Source: CALHVX01 sp039198065 (GTDB taxonomy: Bacteria > Pseudomonadota > Gammaproteobacteria > Pseudomonadales > Azotimanducaceae). Taken from it: a stretch of 64,000 bases of DNA. The translations under genes and the position numbers were made by a program. Within the stretch, counting starts at the first letter, position 1; the number at the start of each line of letters is the position of its first letter. Shown here one piece after another: positions 26,975 through 35,319 of this stretch. The notes beneath the pieces were generated by a model. It made no database searches and had not been told where the DNA came from. It saw nothing but the letters and a program-made list of their open reading frames with translations. The stretch covers positions 372,001 to 436,000 of the forward strand of contig JBCCTU010000003.1 in the NCBI GenBank assembly GCA_039198065.1. The letters are read 5' to 3'.

Positions 26975-27745
26975 TCAAGCGGCGGAGATCGGTACCAGCT
27001 GTGGTGGTAGTTCCTGCCCGGTAGTCCAGGCATCAACCGCCGCGGCGAACAGTTCACTGTGTTCGCTTGACCAGGCGTGCCCCGCATTCTCGACTTCGTA
27101 ACACTCGACCCGTTCGGACCGGTTCAGGAAGTCTGCAAGTGACGTTCGAATCAGTGGATGCTCCCGTGAGCCAGCGACGAACAGCTTGCGCACGGGCGTC
27201 TGCAGCGCGCGGTTCGGTGCCGTAAAACCGATCGCTTGAGCGTTGATTTTCAAAAACGCTTGACGGCTGTTTTCACGGGAACGGGTCACGTAATCGATCA
27301 TTTGCGATTCGGGAATCCGCAACGCTCGCGCGTTCATCTGTAGAAGCGCTTTCGTGTGGATGAACGGCACCATCAGGTAGCCCAGAGTTCGCATCAGCCG
27401 TGGGTTTGGCAGCGGCTTGCTGGGAACACCGGACAGAAACGCGCTTTCGACGACTTCGGGGTGTCGATCGATCAACACCAGACCCAGATACGCCCCCAAC
27501 GATAGGCCAACGATATGTGCACGCCCACGCGCGCACCGATCGCGGAGCAAGGTTGCCAGATCGTCTGCGATTTCCTCCAGTGTCGTCCAGTCTTCAGTCG
27601 CGCTTCGACCGTGTCCGGGCAGGTCTGGGCAAAGGCTATGTACGTCAGGCATGTGATCGAGCACCGGATTCCACATCCAGGCACCGGCGTTGGCACCGTG
27701 CAGAAAGACGATAGTCGGCTCGCCACCGCTGTTATTGACGTGCAT
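26975..27745 (-). CDS. Alpha/beta hydrolase
   Basis: 256 residues with the standard fold elements: HGANAGAWMW (oxyanion loop), DLPGHGRS, nucleophile elbow GLSLGAYLG (Ser), and the late histidine in NAGHAWSSEH. The mid-region cap is helical. It is similar to small esterase and lactonase-like enzymes, with no substrate clue. The start is taken at the ATG at 27745; a GTG two codons earlier is also possible, and neither has a clear ribosome site. It lies 80 bases downstream of cyanase on the same strand and might be the tail of that operon, or independent. Confidence 0.75.
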   Translation of the reverse strand: MHVNNSGGEPTIVFLHGANAGAWMWNPVLDHMPDVHSLCPDLPGHGRSATEDWTTLEEIADDLATLLRDRCARGRAHIVGLSLGAYLGLVLIDRHPEVVESAFLSGVPSKPLPNPRLMRTLGYLMVPFIHTKALLQMNARALRIPESQMIDYVTRSRENSRQAFLKINAQAIGFTAPNRALQTPVRKLFVAGSREHPLIRTSLADFLNRSERVECYEVENAGHAWSSEHSELFAAAVDAWTTGQELPPQLVPISAA

Positions 27746-27825
27746 ATACACACGAACAGTCTATCGATTTAAGCTGCTTTCGTTAACTTGCGTGGCAATC
27801 TGTTGCGCTCACGGCTTGCCCCTAC

Positions 27826-28281
27826 TTACCAGGCGTTGAACTGCAGATACTTGCCCGACATCTCCACTTTGACGCGGTCACCCTTGTCGTGGGGTACCCG
27901 AGTGACGGACATGTCGAAGTCGATGGCCGACATGATTCCGTCGCCAAACTCTTCGTGGATCAGCGCTTTGAGCGTGGGTCCGTAGACCCCGACGATCTCA
28001 TAGAACCGATAGATGCACGGATCGGTCGGTACGGTTTGGGACCAGACCTTCGTAGGGCTCTCGCTCAGGACTGCGGTAGCTTCCTCCGGTAGCAGCAGTA
28101 GTTTCACGAGAGCGGCGGCTTTGTCTTCCGGGAAGGCGTTCATGCCCATGCAGGCTGAGTGCGTAAAGACTGGGGACATGCCGATCCTTTCTGCCATGTC
28201 CGCCCAGCTGAAACTGAGTTTCTTCTTTGCGACCAAAATCAGCAACGTAACGTCGTCTTTGGTAAGTAGCGTTTCACTCAT
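27826..28281 (-). CDS. cynS: Cyanate hydratase (cyanase)
   Basis: 151 residues, near the family's usual 156. Cyanase converts cyanate and bicarbonate to ammonia and carbon dioxide. The catalytic triad known from the E. coli enzyme is in place: Arg92 and Glu95 in YRFYEI and Ser118 in GIMSAIDF. The helical N-terminal domain (SFSWADMAERIG) and the conserved C terminus (KYLQFNAW) are both present. It is the last gene of a run with an FNT-type channel and a phosphatase/kinase, 53 bases after the latter. This lets the cell use cyanate as nitrogen source or remove it; the channel may supply cyanate or related anions. Confidence 0.95.
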   Translation of the reverse strand: MSETLLTKDDVTLLILVAKKKLSFSWADMAERIGMSPVFTHSACMGMNAFPEDKAAALVKLLLLPEEATAVLSESPTKVWSQTVPTDPCIYRFYEIVGVYGPTLKALIHEEFGDGIMSAIDFDMSVTRVPHDKGDRVKVEMSGKYLQFNAW

Positions 28282-28334
28282 AGGTTTTCTACCCGTTGTT
28301 GTTTTTGATGGATGGCTGGGCGCCAGACGCTGCG

Positions 28335-30068
28335 TCAGTCGCGCAGAATCAAGAGAGCAAGAATGACTAGTGCGAGCGTTGCGCTTAGGCCTTGCCAAAA
28401 CGCGACGGGATTCCGCTCGATCAGCGGCGGTTGATCCTGGCGGAGAAAGCGACTGCTTGGGGTCTCAAGGTCATGTACGAACTCGCTGATCTCGTCGTAG
28501 CGATGCATCGGATCGATCCGCGTTGCTTTCTCCAGCGCTAGATCAATCCAGGGTGGCAGCTCGCTGTTTCTGCCGCGGAGCGGTCGGTAGCGCAAACGCT
28601 TCTGTGCCGCCGGAGACGTAGCCCGGGCCACGTCGGCGCCGTAGGGCAACTGTCCGCAAAGCAGTTGATATGCGATCACACCCAGGGAGAACTGATCTGA
28701 GCGCGTTGAACGGTGACCACCGACGAAGTACTCGGGCGCAAGGTATTGGGGCGTTCCGGGCATGTGCTGCGCCTGGGCCCGCGTGCCCAGTTCTTCGAGC
28801 CCGGGGACGTAGGCCGAGCCAAGATCGATAACCGTGATGGTTCCGTGCCTATCGATTAACACGTTGTCGGGCCGCAGATCCTGGTGCAGCATTTCCAAGC
28901 GGTGCAACGCGCGTAGTGCCCGGGCGATCTGCTTGACGATGGACCGGACCTGGTCAAGCGTCGGACGCGCGTTGTCCCTCATCCATTGGGTAAGCGTTGC
29001 GCCGTCGACGTACTCGGTCACTTGATAGATGTGGCGCTTCGGCTGCGTCCGGCGGACGGCCGTGATCACGTGCGGGTTGTCTACCCGGCTGGCGATCCAT
29101 TCCTCGAGTAGAAATCGCTCTAAGTGCGCGACATCGTCTCGTAGGTCGACGGATGGCACCTTGAGTACTACCCGTTGTTGCGACGCTTCGTCGATTGCGA
29201 GAAACACCGAGCTCCGAGCGCTAACGGTCAGTACCCTGCAGATCTTAAAACCGTCGAAATGCTCGCCGGGTCGTAGCGCCGGTGGAAAGGGCAGTTCGTT
29301 CAGTTGGCGGTAAGTTTCCGTTGCGGAACGCTCCGGAAGGGCCTCGATGCGCACGACCTGTGCCGTGAGATTGTCGTAACTGCCGGCCTCGAGAGCTGCA
29401 GTTACCAGACGGTTTGCCGTTGCGTCAAGAGACGGGGCCGGTTGGGTCAGGATCTCAGCCATCGACCGCTCATCCAGGAACTCGTGCACACCGTCGGTTG
29501 TGAGGAGCAACGTAGCCCCGACTTCAAGCACCAGCTCGCTGTACTCAATGTCGACGTAGGACTCGATGCCAAGGGCCCGGCTCAAGAAAGACTCTTCGTC
29601 CGAGACCCGATAGCGGTGATCGCTGGTGAGCTGTTCTAGCGTTCGGTCCTCAAGTCGATAGATTCGGGAGTCCCCCACATGGAACAGGTGCGCGGTGGTG
29701 GACTTCAGCACAACCGCGCTGAAGGTGCAGACATAGCCCTTGTTCCGATCGAAGCGCAGCGCGGTTCGCTGCGTCTGCCGGTGCAACCAGGCGTTCGTGG
29801 CTTCAAGAACGCGCATTGCCGAGTGTTTCGTCGACCAGGCTTCCGGTGTGCTGTAGTAGTCGTTAAGGAAGCCGGTAACCGCCGCTTCGGCAGCATCGCG
29901 GCTGACGGCCGACGAGCTGATACCGTCCGCTAACGCGATAGCGATACCCTTGGTTTCGTTGACCGAGCCCTCCGCAAGCAGCGCACCGTGAAAGTCTTGA
30001 TTGGTGTCTTTCCGTCCGGCGCTGCTGTATTGACCCAGTCCCACCCGAAGGGCGCTCGGCGCAGTCAT
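28335..30068 (-). CDS. PP2C phosphatase / Ser-Thr kinase fusion, membrane-anchored
   Basis: 577 residues. Residues about 1-240 are a PP2C-type phosphatase (RKDTNQD, ADGISS, VGDSRIYRL, TTDGVHEFL, YDNLTAQV carry the metal-binding aspartates). About 260-540 is a protein kinase: VVLKVPSV for the lysine, LHQDLRPDNVLI as catalytic loop and VIDLGSAY in place of DFG. A single C-terminal helix (LSATLALVILALLIL) anchors it. Similar bifunctional proteins accompany nitrate/nitrite assimilation genes in Pseudomonas and relatives. Here it lies between an FNT channel and cyanase. I chose the ATG at 30068; a GTG at 30134, just after the channel gene, is an alternative. Targets are unknown. Confidence 0.85.
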   Translation of the reverse strand: MTAPSALRVGLGQYSSAGRKDTNQDFHGALLAEGSVNETKGIAIALADGISSSAVSRDAAEAAVTGFLNDYYSTPEAWSTKHSAMRVLEATNAWLHRQTQRTALRFDRNKGYVCTFSAVVLKSTTAHLFHVGDSRIYRLEDRTLEQLTSDHRYRVSDEESFLSRALGIESYVDIEYSELVLEVGATLLLTTDGVHEFLDERSMAEILTQPAPSLDATANRLVTAALEAGSYDNLTAQVVRIEALPERSATETYRQLNELPFPPALRPGEHFDGFKICRVLTVSARSSVFLAIDEASQQRVVLKVPSVDLRDDVAHLERFLLEEWIASRVDNPHVITAVRRTQPKRHIYQVTEYVDGATLTQWMRDNARPTLDQVRSIVKQIARALRALHRLEMLHQDLRPDNVLIDRHGTITVIDLGSAYVPGLEELGTRAQAQHMPGTPQYLAPEYFVGGHRSTRSDQFSLGVIAYQLLCGQLPYGADVARATSPAAQKRLRYRPLRGRNSELPPWIDLALEKATRIDPMHRYDEISEFVHDLETPSSRFLRQDQPPLIERNPVAFWQGLSATLALVILALLILRD

Positions 30069-30137
30069 ACCGTGGCTCTCGGTTGCCACCCCGGTTCGAG
30101 CGCACTGGCGCTGAACCGGAGTGCTTGCGGGCACAAC

Positions 30138-30986
30138 TCAGGCCGATGCTGGTGTGGACGCGATCGGCGCGGTGACCGGCCGCGGACGATCTTCCGACGT
30201 CCGCACGTGGGTTGCATAGAGCGTCAATCCCGTAAATGCCAACCCACCGACAAGATTGCCAAGCGCTGTCGGTAGTTCGTTCCAGAAGAGGTAATCACCG
30301 ACAGAGAAGTCTCCGCCCATGATGATGCTGAATGGGAATAGGAACATGTTGACGACGGAGTGTTCGAAGGTCATATAGAAGAACACAAAGATCGGCATCC
30401 ACATGGCGATCACCTTGCCACTGACGTGGGTCGAGATCATGGCGCCGACCACGCCGGTCGAAACCATCCAGTTGCACAGCATGCCGCGAACGAAGCAGGT
30501 GAACCATCCCGCGGCGCCGTAGGCCGCAAAGCCCAGGGTTCGCGCCTCACCAATGCCAGCGACCTTCTTCGCAATCGGCCCACCGTCGGTGTTGTACCCC
30601 ATGGTGAATACGAACGACATCAGAATCGCAACAGTAAGTGCGCCGGCGAAGTTGCCGACGAACACCAACCCCCAGTTGCGCAACACGCCGCCAACGGTGA
30701 CTCCAGGGCGCTTGTCGAGTAACGCCAAAGGGCAAAGCACGAAGACGCCTGTGAGCAGATCGAACCCCAGCAGGTAGAGCATGCAGAACCCGACAGGGAA
30801 CAGGATGGATCCGATCAGTGGGTTCCCGGTCTGGGTAATGATCGTGATGGCGAATATGGCGGCGAGCGCTAGGATGACGCCGGCCATATAAGCGCGGACG
30901 ATCGTGTCCTTTGTCGACATAAAGATTTTTGCTTCGCCCGCATCAACCATCTTGGTTGCGAACTCGGCAGGAGCGAGGTACGCCAT
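30138..30986 (-). CDS. Formate/nitrite transporter (FNT) family channel
   Basis: 282 residues with six hydrophobic segments and FNT hallmarks: a MVDAGEAK-like amphipathic start, GFDLLTGVFVLCPLAL, NWGLVFVGNFAGA, RGMLCNWMV and FEHSVVNMFLFP with the central pore histidine. FNT pentamers pass small monovalent anions such as formate, nitrite or hydrosulfide. Sequence alone does not settle the substrate. As the first gene before the kinase/phosphatase and cyanase, nitrite or cyanate is more likely than formate (inference from context). It has a longer hydrophilic C-terminal tail than FocA. Confidence 0.88.
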   Translation of the reverse strand: MAYLAPAEFATKMVDAGEAKIFMSTKDTIVRAYMAGVILALAAIFAITIITQTGNPLIGSILFPVGFCMLYLLGFDLLTGVFVLCPLALLDKRPGVTVGGVLRNWGLVFVGNFAGALTVAILMSFVFTMGYNTDGGPIAKKVAGIGEARTLGFAAYGAAGWFTCFVRGMLCNWMVSTGVVGAMISTHVSGKVIAMWMPIFVFFYMTFEHSVVNMFLFPFSIIMGGDFSVGDYLFWNELPTALGNLVGGLAFTGLTLYATHVRTSEDRPRPVTAPIASTPASA

Positions 30987-31323
30987 GAAAAGTCTCCGGT
31001 CAGTGACTGTTGGCGTGCCGCAGTCGACCCACGGCCGACCACAGCACGAGGTGCTGCAATCGGCGCCGTTGCCGACCCGCGATGGGCCTGCAATTTCGTT
31101 GCCAGGCGTCGCGATCGTTCGTTTTATGTTGTTTTATCAGGGGGTTAAAAGCCCGTTGGCTGCGCCGAAGGTGTTTGGCTGTTGGACGCCCTCGCACCAT
31201 GAGCGGCTCATCAGCGAAATCGGTGCACAGAATGCGGTCTAACGACCGCCTCACGTGGCTGTTTTTCACCCAGGCCAGCAGGAAGCCTGTTCTCCCGGAA
31301 TGCGTGCTTCGCAGCAGCGATGT
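30987..31323. other. Intergenic region upstream of the FNT operon
   Basis: About 337 bases without a convincing gene. It should contain the FNT promoter on the minus strand. An AT-richer patch with repeated GTTTTATGTTGTTTTATC-like wording lies near 31119-31138. I see no clear terminator or palindrome. Small open frames here have no recognisable product. Confidence 0.4.
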
Positions 31324-31746
31324 TCAGGATCCGTAGTCCCAGGAGATCCGATTGTCGATCTGGACCTCTATGTACGCGCTCCCTGAGCGCGGCTCGGTCG
31401 GCCACTCGTCCTCGGGTACGCCGCGGGCCGCGGCTCCAAGGCGCATGCAGTTCAGCACCGCGCTCGGCTCGCGATGGATCTGCGCTGTCCCTTGGATCAT
31501 GGTGCCTTTGATGTCCTGCATGGTTGTGCCGGACTCCAGCACGAGACTGACCTTCGGGTTGCGATCGATGTTGCGGAGTTTTGTCGTGCCATCCCGACAG
31601 CCGATGTAGATCCGGTCATCTACGCGGAAATAGCCGAGCGGTACGCTGTGCGGGTATCCGTCGGCGCCGATGGTGCTGAGTACGATCCACCCCGGTTTGC
31701 TGTCGATGAAGGCGTCGAAGGCTTCGGGTGTCAGTGATCTCGCCAC
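31324..31746 (-). CDS. Pyridoxamine 5'-phosphate oxidase-like flavin-binding protein
   Basis: 140 residues of the split-barrel flavin-binding superfamily. Signs are GWIVLSTIGADGYPHSVPLGY at the N terminus, DDRIYIGCRDGTTKLRNIDRNPKVSLVLE with the RN.. segment that contacts the flavin phosphate, and GTAQIHRE. Proteins of this type bind FMN or F420 and mostly have unknown substrates. It lacks the full PdxH substrate-binding C terminus, so I do not call it pdxH. Monocistronic, divergent from the ArsR-type gene. Confidence 0.75.
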   Translation of the reverse strand: MARSLTPEAFDAFIDSKPGWIVLSTIGADGYPHSVPLGYFRVDDRIYIGCRDGTTKLRNIDRNPKVSLVLESGTTMQDIKGTMIQGTAQIHREPSAVLNCMRLGAAARGVPEDEWPTEPRSGSAYIEVQIDNRISWDYGS

Positions 31747-31858
31747 GGTGGCGCTCTCCTCGTATAGCTGGCTGTGCCCGCTAGATCTTAGCGAACGTCC
31801 GCCTACGCCAGGGTAACGAGCGTCGTTTCATCACTTGGCGGTTTCAATAGTTTTGAAT

Positions 31859-31874
31859 ATGATGAAATGATCAT
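31859..31874. promoter_or_regulatory. Candidate ArsR/SmtB-type operator
   Basis: The inverted repeat ATGAT-N6-ATCAT lies in an AT-rich patch 24 bases before the ArsR-type start. The symmetry extends outward with one mismatch (AATATGAT against ATCATGTT). ArsR/SmtB proteins usually bind such imperfect repeats overlapping their own promoter, so autoregulation is a fair inference. It was found by eye only. Confidence 0.5.
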
Positions 31875-31898
31875 GTTTTTAACTGAGAAATTCACCGC

Positions 31899-32234
31899 GT
31901 GAGTGGCCCAAAGGCGAACTATCGAGCAGGGTTTCGCTCGCCGGCGGTTATGGAGCGTGCCGCCGGGATGCTGCGGGCCGCCGGGGACCCCGCACGCCTG
32001 CAAATTTTAGCCGTCCTGCTAAGCGGCGAGCGGCAAGTGACCGACATTGCCGCGGAGACCGGCGCCGAGATGTCGACGACGTCGCAACGTCTCCGAGTGC
32101 TGCTCAGCGAGAACCTGGTGACCCGGCGCAGGACGGGTCGTGACGTGCACTACCGGCTGGCTGATGACCACGTCAAGACGCTGGTTCGCAACGTCATTGA
32201 TCACGCCGATCCCGACACACACCCATCCCCCTGA
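31899..32234 (+). CDS. ArsR/SmtB-family metal-responsive repressor
   Basis: 111 residues with the winged helix expected: ILAVLLSGERQVTDIA, STTSQRLRVLLSENLVTRRRTGRDVHYRL. There are no cysteines, so it cannot be a thiol-based ArsR or CadC sensor. The last helix has DDHVKTLVRNVIDH, which lines up with the alpha5 zinc site of SmtB/ZiaR (Asp and His, then His 11 residues on). A zinc-type sensor is therefore likely. The GTG start fits the family. It is followed after 18 bases by a histidine-rich protein gene and is preceded by its own inverted repeat, arguing for zinc-controlled expression of both. Confidence 0.85.
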   Translation: MSGPKANYRAGFRSPAVMERAAGMLRAAGDPARLQILAVLLSGERQVTDIAAETGAEMSTTSQRLRVLLSENLVTRRRTGRDVHYRLADDHVKTLVRNVIDHADPDTHPSP

Positions 32235-32252
32235 AGCACGAGAACGAAAAGC

Positions 32253-32594
32253 ATGGACCACGAGACGCATTCGCACCCTGAGCATGAGCATGGACCGAAC
32301 TGCGGCCATGTTGCGGTTCGCCACGGCGATCACATCGGTTATCTCCACGACGGCCACCTTCATTGCCCGCACGGTGATCACTACGACGAACACCGCATCG
32401 AAGTCAGTGCCGAAAACCCCGAAGGTTGCCTGCCGCATAGCTGTGCCGGACATGAGGAGGGTCACGTCCATGGACCCGGCTGCGGGCACCCGGCGGTACC
32501 CCATGGCGATCACGTGGATTACCTGGTCGACGGTCATCTGCATCATCCCCACGATGGGCACTGCGATAACCATGGGCCACTCGTCAGGGTTTAG
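32253..32594 (+). CDS. Histidine-rich metal-binding protein with internal duplication
   Basis: 113 residues, 27 of them histidine. The protein is a head-to-tail duplication: HEHGPNCGHVAVRHGDHIGY followed by LHDGHLHCPHGDH in the first half, and VHGPGCGHPAVPHGDHVDY then LVDGHLHHPHDGH in the second. Each half also has one conserved cysteine in GPxCGH. There is no signal peptide, so it is likely a cytosolic metal buffer or chaperone. Immediate linkage to an SmtB-like repressor suggests zinc (or a similar divalent metal) storage or delivery. I know of no named family with certainty. The start codon has GAAAAG-type purines upstream. Confidence 0.8.
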   Translation: MDHETHSHPEHEHGPNCGHVAVRHGDHIGYLHDGHLHCPHGDHYDEHRIEVSAENPEGCLPHSCAGHEEGHVHGPGCGHPAVPHGDHVDYLVDGHLHHPHDGHCDNHGPLVRV

Positions 32595-32705
32595 CGGGCC
32601 GAAACTGGGCGGCCGACGCGACGCCGAGCTACCGGGCCAAAACCTTCGGGACCTATAATCTGGCTCCGAGTAGCCGCCCAACACCAAGCCGCCTACACTC
32701 GCGGG

Positions 32706-33122
32706 ATGCGCGAACAACCGTTAGTGCCCGTTCGTTCAATTGCCGACAGCCTAGGGATCTTCGGCTCGGCACTGTGTGCGCTGCACTGTGCCTTGGTTCC
32801 GTCGCTGCTTGTGGCTGGGTTTGCGTTGCCCACGGCGCTGCTTTCCGACGAACTGTTTCATCGGTTGGCCTTGATTGTCGTTGTACCCGTCGCGTTGCTG
32901 GCGTTGACGCTGGGCTGTCGCAGGCATAGGAACCGAGGGGTACTGCTTCTCGGTATCCTCGGGCTTGGAGGCATCATCGGCTCGTCCGTGCTACCGCACG
33001 CGTGGCTTGGTGAGACCTGGGAGCGCGTCGCGATGCTTGCTGGATCACTACTGCTCATCGCGGCCCATCTGCGTAACGTTCGTCTCTGCCGTCGCGGGGG
33101 CTGTGTCGAGCAGCCCGGCTGA
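32706..33122 (+). CDS. MerC-domain membrane protein
   Basis: 138 residues with four hydrophobic segments (LVPSLLVAGFALPTALL, LALIVVVPVALLALTL, GVLLLGILGLGGIIGSSVL, VAMLAGSLLLIAAHL). Near the N terminus is ALCALHCALVP, the cysteine-containing motif of MerC-like proteins, and a pair of cysteines lies in the tail (LCRRGGCVE). MerC transports mercury in mer operons, but chromosomal MerC-domain proteins also accompany zinc-regulated genes, and no mer genes occur here. A role in metal uptake or sensing in this island is inference. Gap of 111 bases from the His-rich gene. Confidence 0.75.
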   Translation: MREQPLVPVRSIADSLGIFGSALCALHCALVPSLLVAGFALPTALLSDELFHRLALIVVVPVALLALTLGCRRHRNRGVLLLGILGLGGIIGSSVLPHAWLGETWERVAMLAGSLLLIAAHLRNVRLCRRGGCVEQPG

Positions 33123-33213
33123 CGCAGCGCAATCCCGCATTCCGGTCCCTGACCGCTGCTGATCACGTTACACTGTCCGCGGTCGACGATTTTTCAGCAT
33201 CACGGGAGCGCGC

Positions 33214-34350
33214 ATGGCAACTCTGACGTTTTTGACTCACACCCTGTTTGATCACGGTGCAACCCAACAGCTGGCTCACGTGCTCGCTATGCACGGCATC
33301 GAGAAACCTCTGCTGTGCACGGACCGAGGGCTGGTAGAACTCGGTATGGTGAACGAGCTGGCGAGTCGTCTCGGCAACGAAACCGCGATGACGATTTACG
33401 ACGGCACCCCACCGAACCCGACGCAGGCAGCCGTAGAGGAGGCCGTTGCCATGTACCGCGATGCGGGCTGCGATGGTGTGGTGGCGTTTGGTGGCGGATC
33501 GTCGATTGACCTGGCTAAGGCCGTAGCGCTGTCCGTAACGCACGAGGGCGATCTGCTTGAGTACACGGCCGGTCTCGGGGGCGTAGGCAAAATTGGCGCT
33601 GTTGCGCCCCTTGTAGCCATCCCGACGACCTCGGGGACCGGTAGTGAGGTTTCCAACGGTGCCGTGATCATTATGGACAACGGCGAAAAGCTCATCCTTG
33701 CGAGCCAGCATCTGGTGCCCCGCACCGCCATCTGTGATCCCGATGTTACGCTTGGATTGCCACCCACGCTGACGGCAGCGACGGGCATGGATGCGATGAC
33801 TCATTGCGTCGAAGCGCTGCTCTCACCGCAGATTAATCCGCCCGCGGAAGCCGTCGCATGCGACGGCATCGAGCGCGGTATTCAGCACGGCCATCTGCTT
33901 GCCGCGGTCAAAGATGGGTCAGACAAAGACGCCCGCTGGAACATGATGATGGCCGCGACGGAGGGAGCTATGGCGTTCAGCAAAGGTCTCGGTGCGGTCC
34001 ATGCCATGAGCCACGCGTGCGGTGCGGATCAGACGCTACGATTGCACCACGGAACGCTCAACGCGGTACTGCTGCCGACGATTCTAGATTTCAACCGGGA
34101 CTTCGTCGGCGATAAGTACACGCGCTTGAATAAGGCTCTGGGACAGGCTGCGGACGCAGATCCGGCGGATTTCATTCGCAAGCTGAATCAGGACCTCGGG
34201 TTGCCCGAAGGACTGGCGGCCATGGGTGTCAAGTCGGATGCGATCCCGCAGCTGGCAGAGCATGCGGCCAAGGATGTTTGCAACTTCACGAACCCGCGTC
34301 CCTGCTCGATGGACGCGTATCAAGAACTGTTCGCGACAGCGCTGTCCTAA
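33214..34350 (+). CDS. Iron-containing alcohol dehydrogenase
   Basis: 378 residues of the group III (Fe-ADH) family: the NAD-binding GGGSSIDLAKAVA segment near 92, IPTTSGTGSEV, the metal-site regions AMTHCVEALLS and GLGAVHAMSHACGA with HHGTLNAVLLP. The Asp/His metal ligands appear complete. The family oxidises or reduces short alcohols, aldehydes, or 4-hydroxybutyrate and similar compounds; the exact substrate is unknown. It contains no cofactor-changing oddities. Ribosome site GGGAGCGC precedes the ATG. Whether it is part of the metal island or just a neighbour is unclear; conceivably it reduces a semialdehyde. Confidence 0.85.
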   Translation: MATLTFLTHTLFDHGATQQLAHVLAMHGIEKPLLCTDRGLVELGMVNELASRLGNETAMTIYDGTPPNPTQAAVEEAVAMYRDAGCDGVVAFGGGSSIDLAKAVALSVTHEGDLLEYTAGLGGVGKIGAVAPLVAIPTTSGTGSEVSNGAVIIMDNGEKLILASQHLVPRTAICDPDVTLGLPPTLTAATGMDAMTHCVEALLSPQINPPAEAVACDGIERGIQHGHLLAAVKDGSDKDARWNMMMAATEGAMAFSKGLGAVHAMSHACGADQTLRLHHGTLNAVLLPTILDFNRDFVGDKYTRLNKALGQAADADPADFIRKLNQDLGLPEGLAAMGVKSDAIPQLAEHAAKDVCNFTNPRPCSMDAYQELFATALS

Positions 34351-34398
34351 CGAGAAAGCAACCGTACCGGTCAGCGATCGGTGAGGAGCGGGGCGGGG

Positions 34399-34626
34399 TC
34401 AGGTCCCACCGGCCAGCTCTTTCGCCGCTTGCACAAACCAACCGGTCACTGCGCGCCAGTGCTCATCGCCGTACAGGCGGCGAAAGCGAATCGTTTCCTG
34501 GGACTGTTCGTCACGCCACACGGCCAGCCGAGCGGCAACGAACTCGGGCGTCAGTTTTATCCCGCAATCAACCGTGATGCAGTGCCGCCATTGCTCATAG
34601 GTCTCGGGGAAGGGGGTCGGCATCAT
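34399..34626 (-). CDS. Small conserved hypothetical protein
   Basis: 75 residues. Visible features are YEQWRHCITVDCGIKLTPEFV, then an alternating charged helix and FRRLYGDEHWRAVTGWF. The pattern of a YxxW(R)xCI.. start, LTPEFV and RLYG looks familiar from short uncharacterised proteins of gammaproteobacteria, which supports it being real. No domain of known function. It lies convergent to the alcohol dehydrogenase and 75 bases past the DUF1826 gene on the same strand. Confidence 0.6.
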   Translation of the reverse strand: MMPTPFPETYEQWRHCITVDCGIKLTPEFVAARLAVWRDEQSQETIRFRRLYGDEHWRAVTGWFVQAAKELAGGT

Positions 34627-34701
34627 GCTGCGGGTCTCGATTTTGGAGGGGGCACGGTGAGAACCAGGCGCAGCGAGTCGCTACGGTGATGGCCCTTCTC
34701 T

Positions 34702-35319
34702 TCAGGCGGCATCGGCGATCGGATCTACGGAGACCAGCAGTCGCGGACGATCGCTCTGCGGGGAACGGTGAACGACGCCACGGAAGTCATCGTTCCAAGC
34801 TCCGCCTTTGAGCAGGGCCCAGTGTCCTGCTTCGAACTGCTTGATTCGCTCGCCGGTTTGGATCGGTGGTTGCTGATTGTTTCGATCTGCAAACGCGGAG
34901 CGATCGACGTGGTTTGATGGGATCCATTCCGTTCCCGGACCGCGAATCGTGATCAACAGCCGCGCCTGCACCTGATCGACATGAAAGCGCGGGCACATTG
35001 GGCGGTTTAGGGTTACGACGCGAAAGCCGATCCGCGCGCAGCCCAATAACTCTGTCAGTACATCGCTGGCCAGTTCTAACTCGGTACAGAGCGCGTCCAA
35101 GCCCTCAGCCGGTAAATCCGCTTCGAGGCTGTTGCGAATGGCCATCAGATCGCCGGCTTTCTGATTCCATTGCCGTTGAACAACCTGGCGCCGTTCGAAC
35201 AGTTGAGTGCACCAGCCGGAGTTGGTGCCGTCGGTCGGTCGCTCAACGCTAACCAGCTCGACATCGTCTCGGTAGATCTCAGCGAGGTCGGCCAATTGGC
35301 GGCTGCAGACCTGCTGCAT
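34702..35319 (-). CDS. DUF1826-domain protein
   Basis: 205 residues. The central CPRFHVDQVQARLLITIRGPGTEW and the HWALLKGGAW and VVHRSP elements mark DUF1826. Its H-x-D and distal H..R spacing suggests a cupin or 2-oxoglutarate-dioxygenase-like fold. Genes of this family are regularly found beside zinc-regulated COG0523 GTPases, as here: the ATG overlaps the GTPase stop codon (ATGA). I therefore infer a role in zinc limitation or metallation; the biochemical function is unknown. A longer frame would run inside the GTPase gene, so this start is preferred. Confidence 0.8.
   Translation of the reverse strand: MQQVCSRQLADLAEIYRDDVELVSVERPTDGTNSGWCTQLFERRQVVQRQWNQKAGDLMAIRNSLEADLPAEGLDALCTELELASDVLTELLGCARIGFRVVTLNRPMCPRFHVDQVQARLLITIRGPGTEWIPSNHVDRSAFADRNNQQPPIQTGERIKQFEAGHWALLKGGAWNDDFRGVVHRSPQSDRPRLLVSVDPIADAA

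Noticed and set aside
32706..33122. Mercury resistance locus
   Set aside because: A MerC-domain protein alone is not enough; merR, merT, merP and merA are absent and the neighbours indicate zinc handling.
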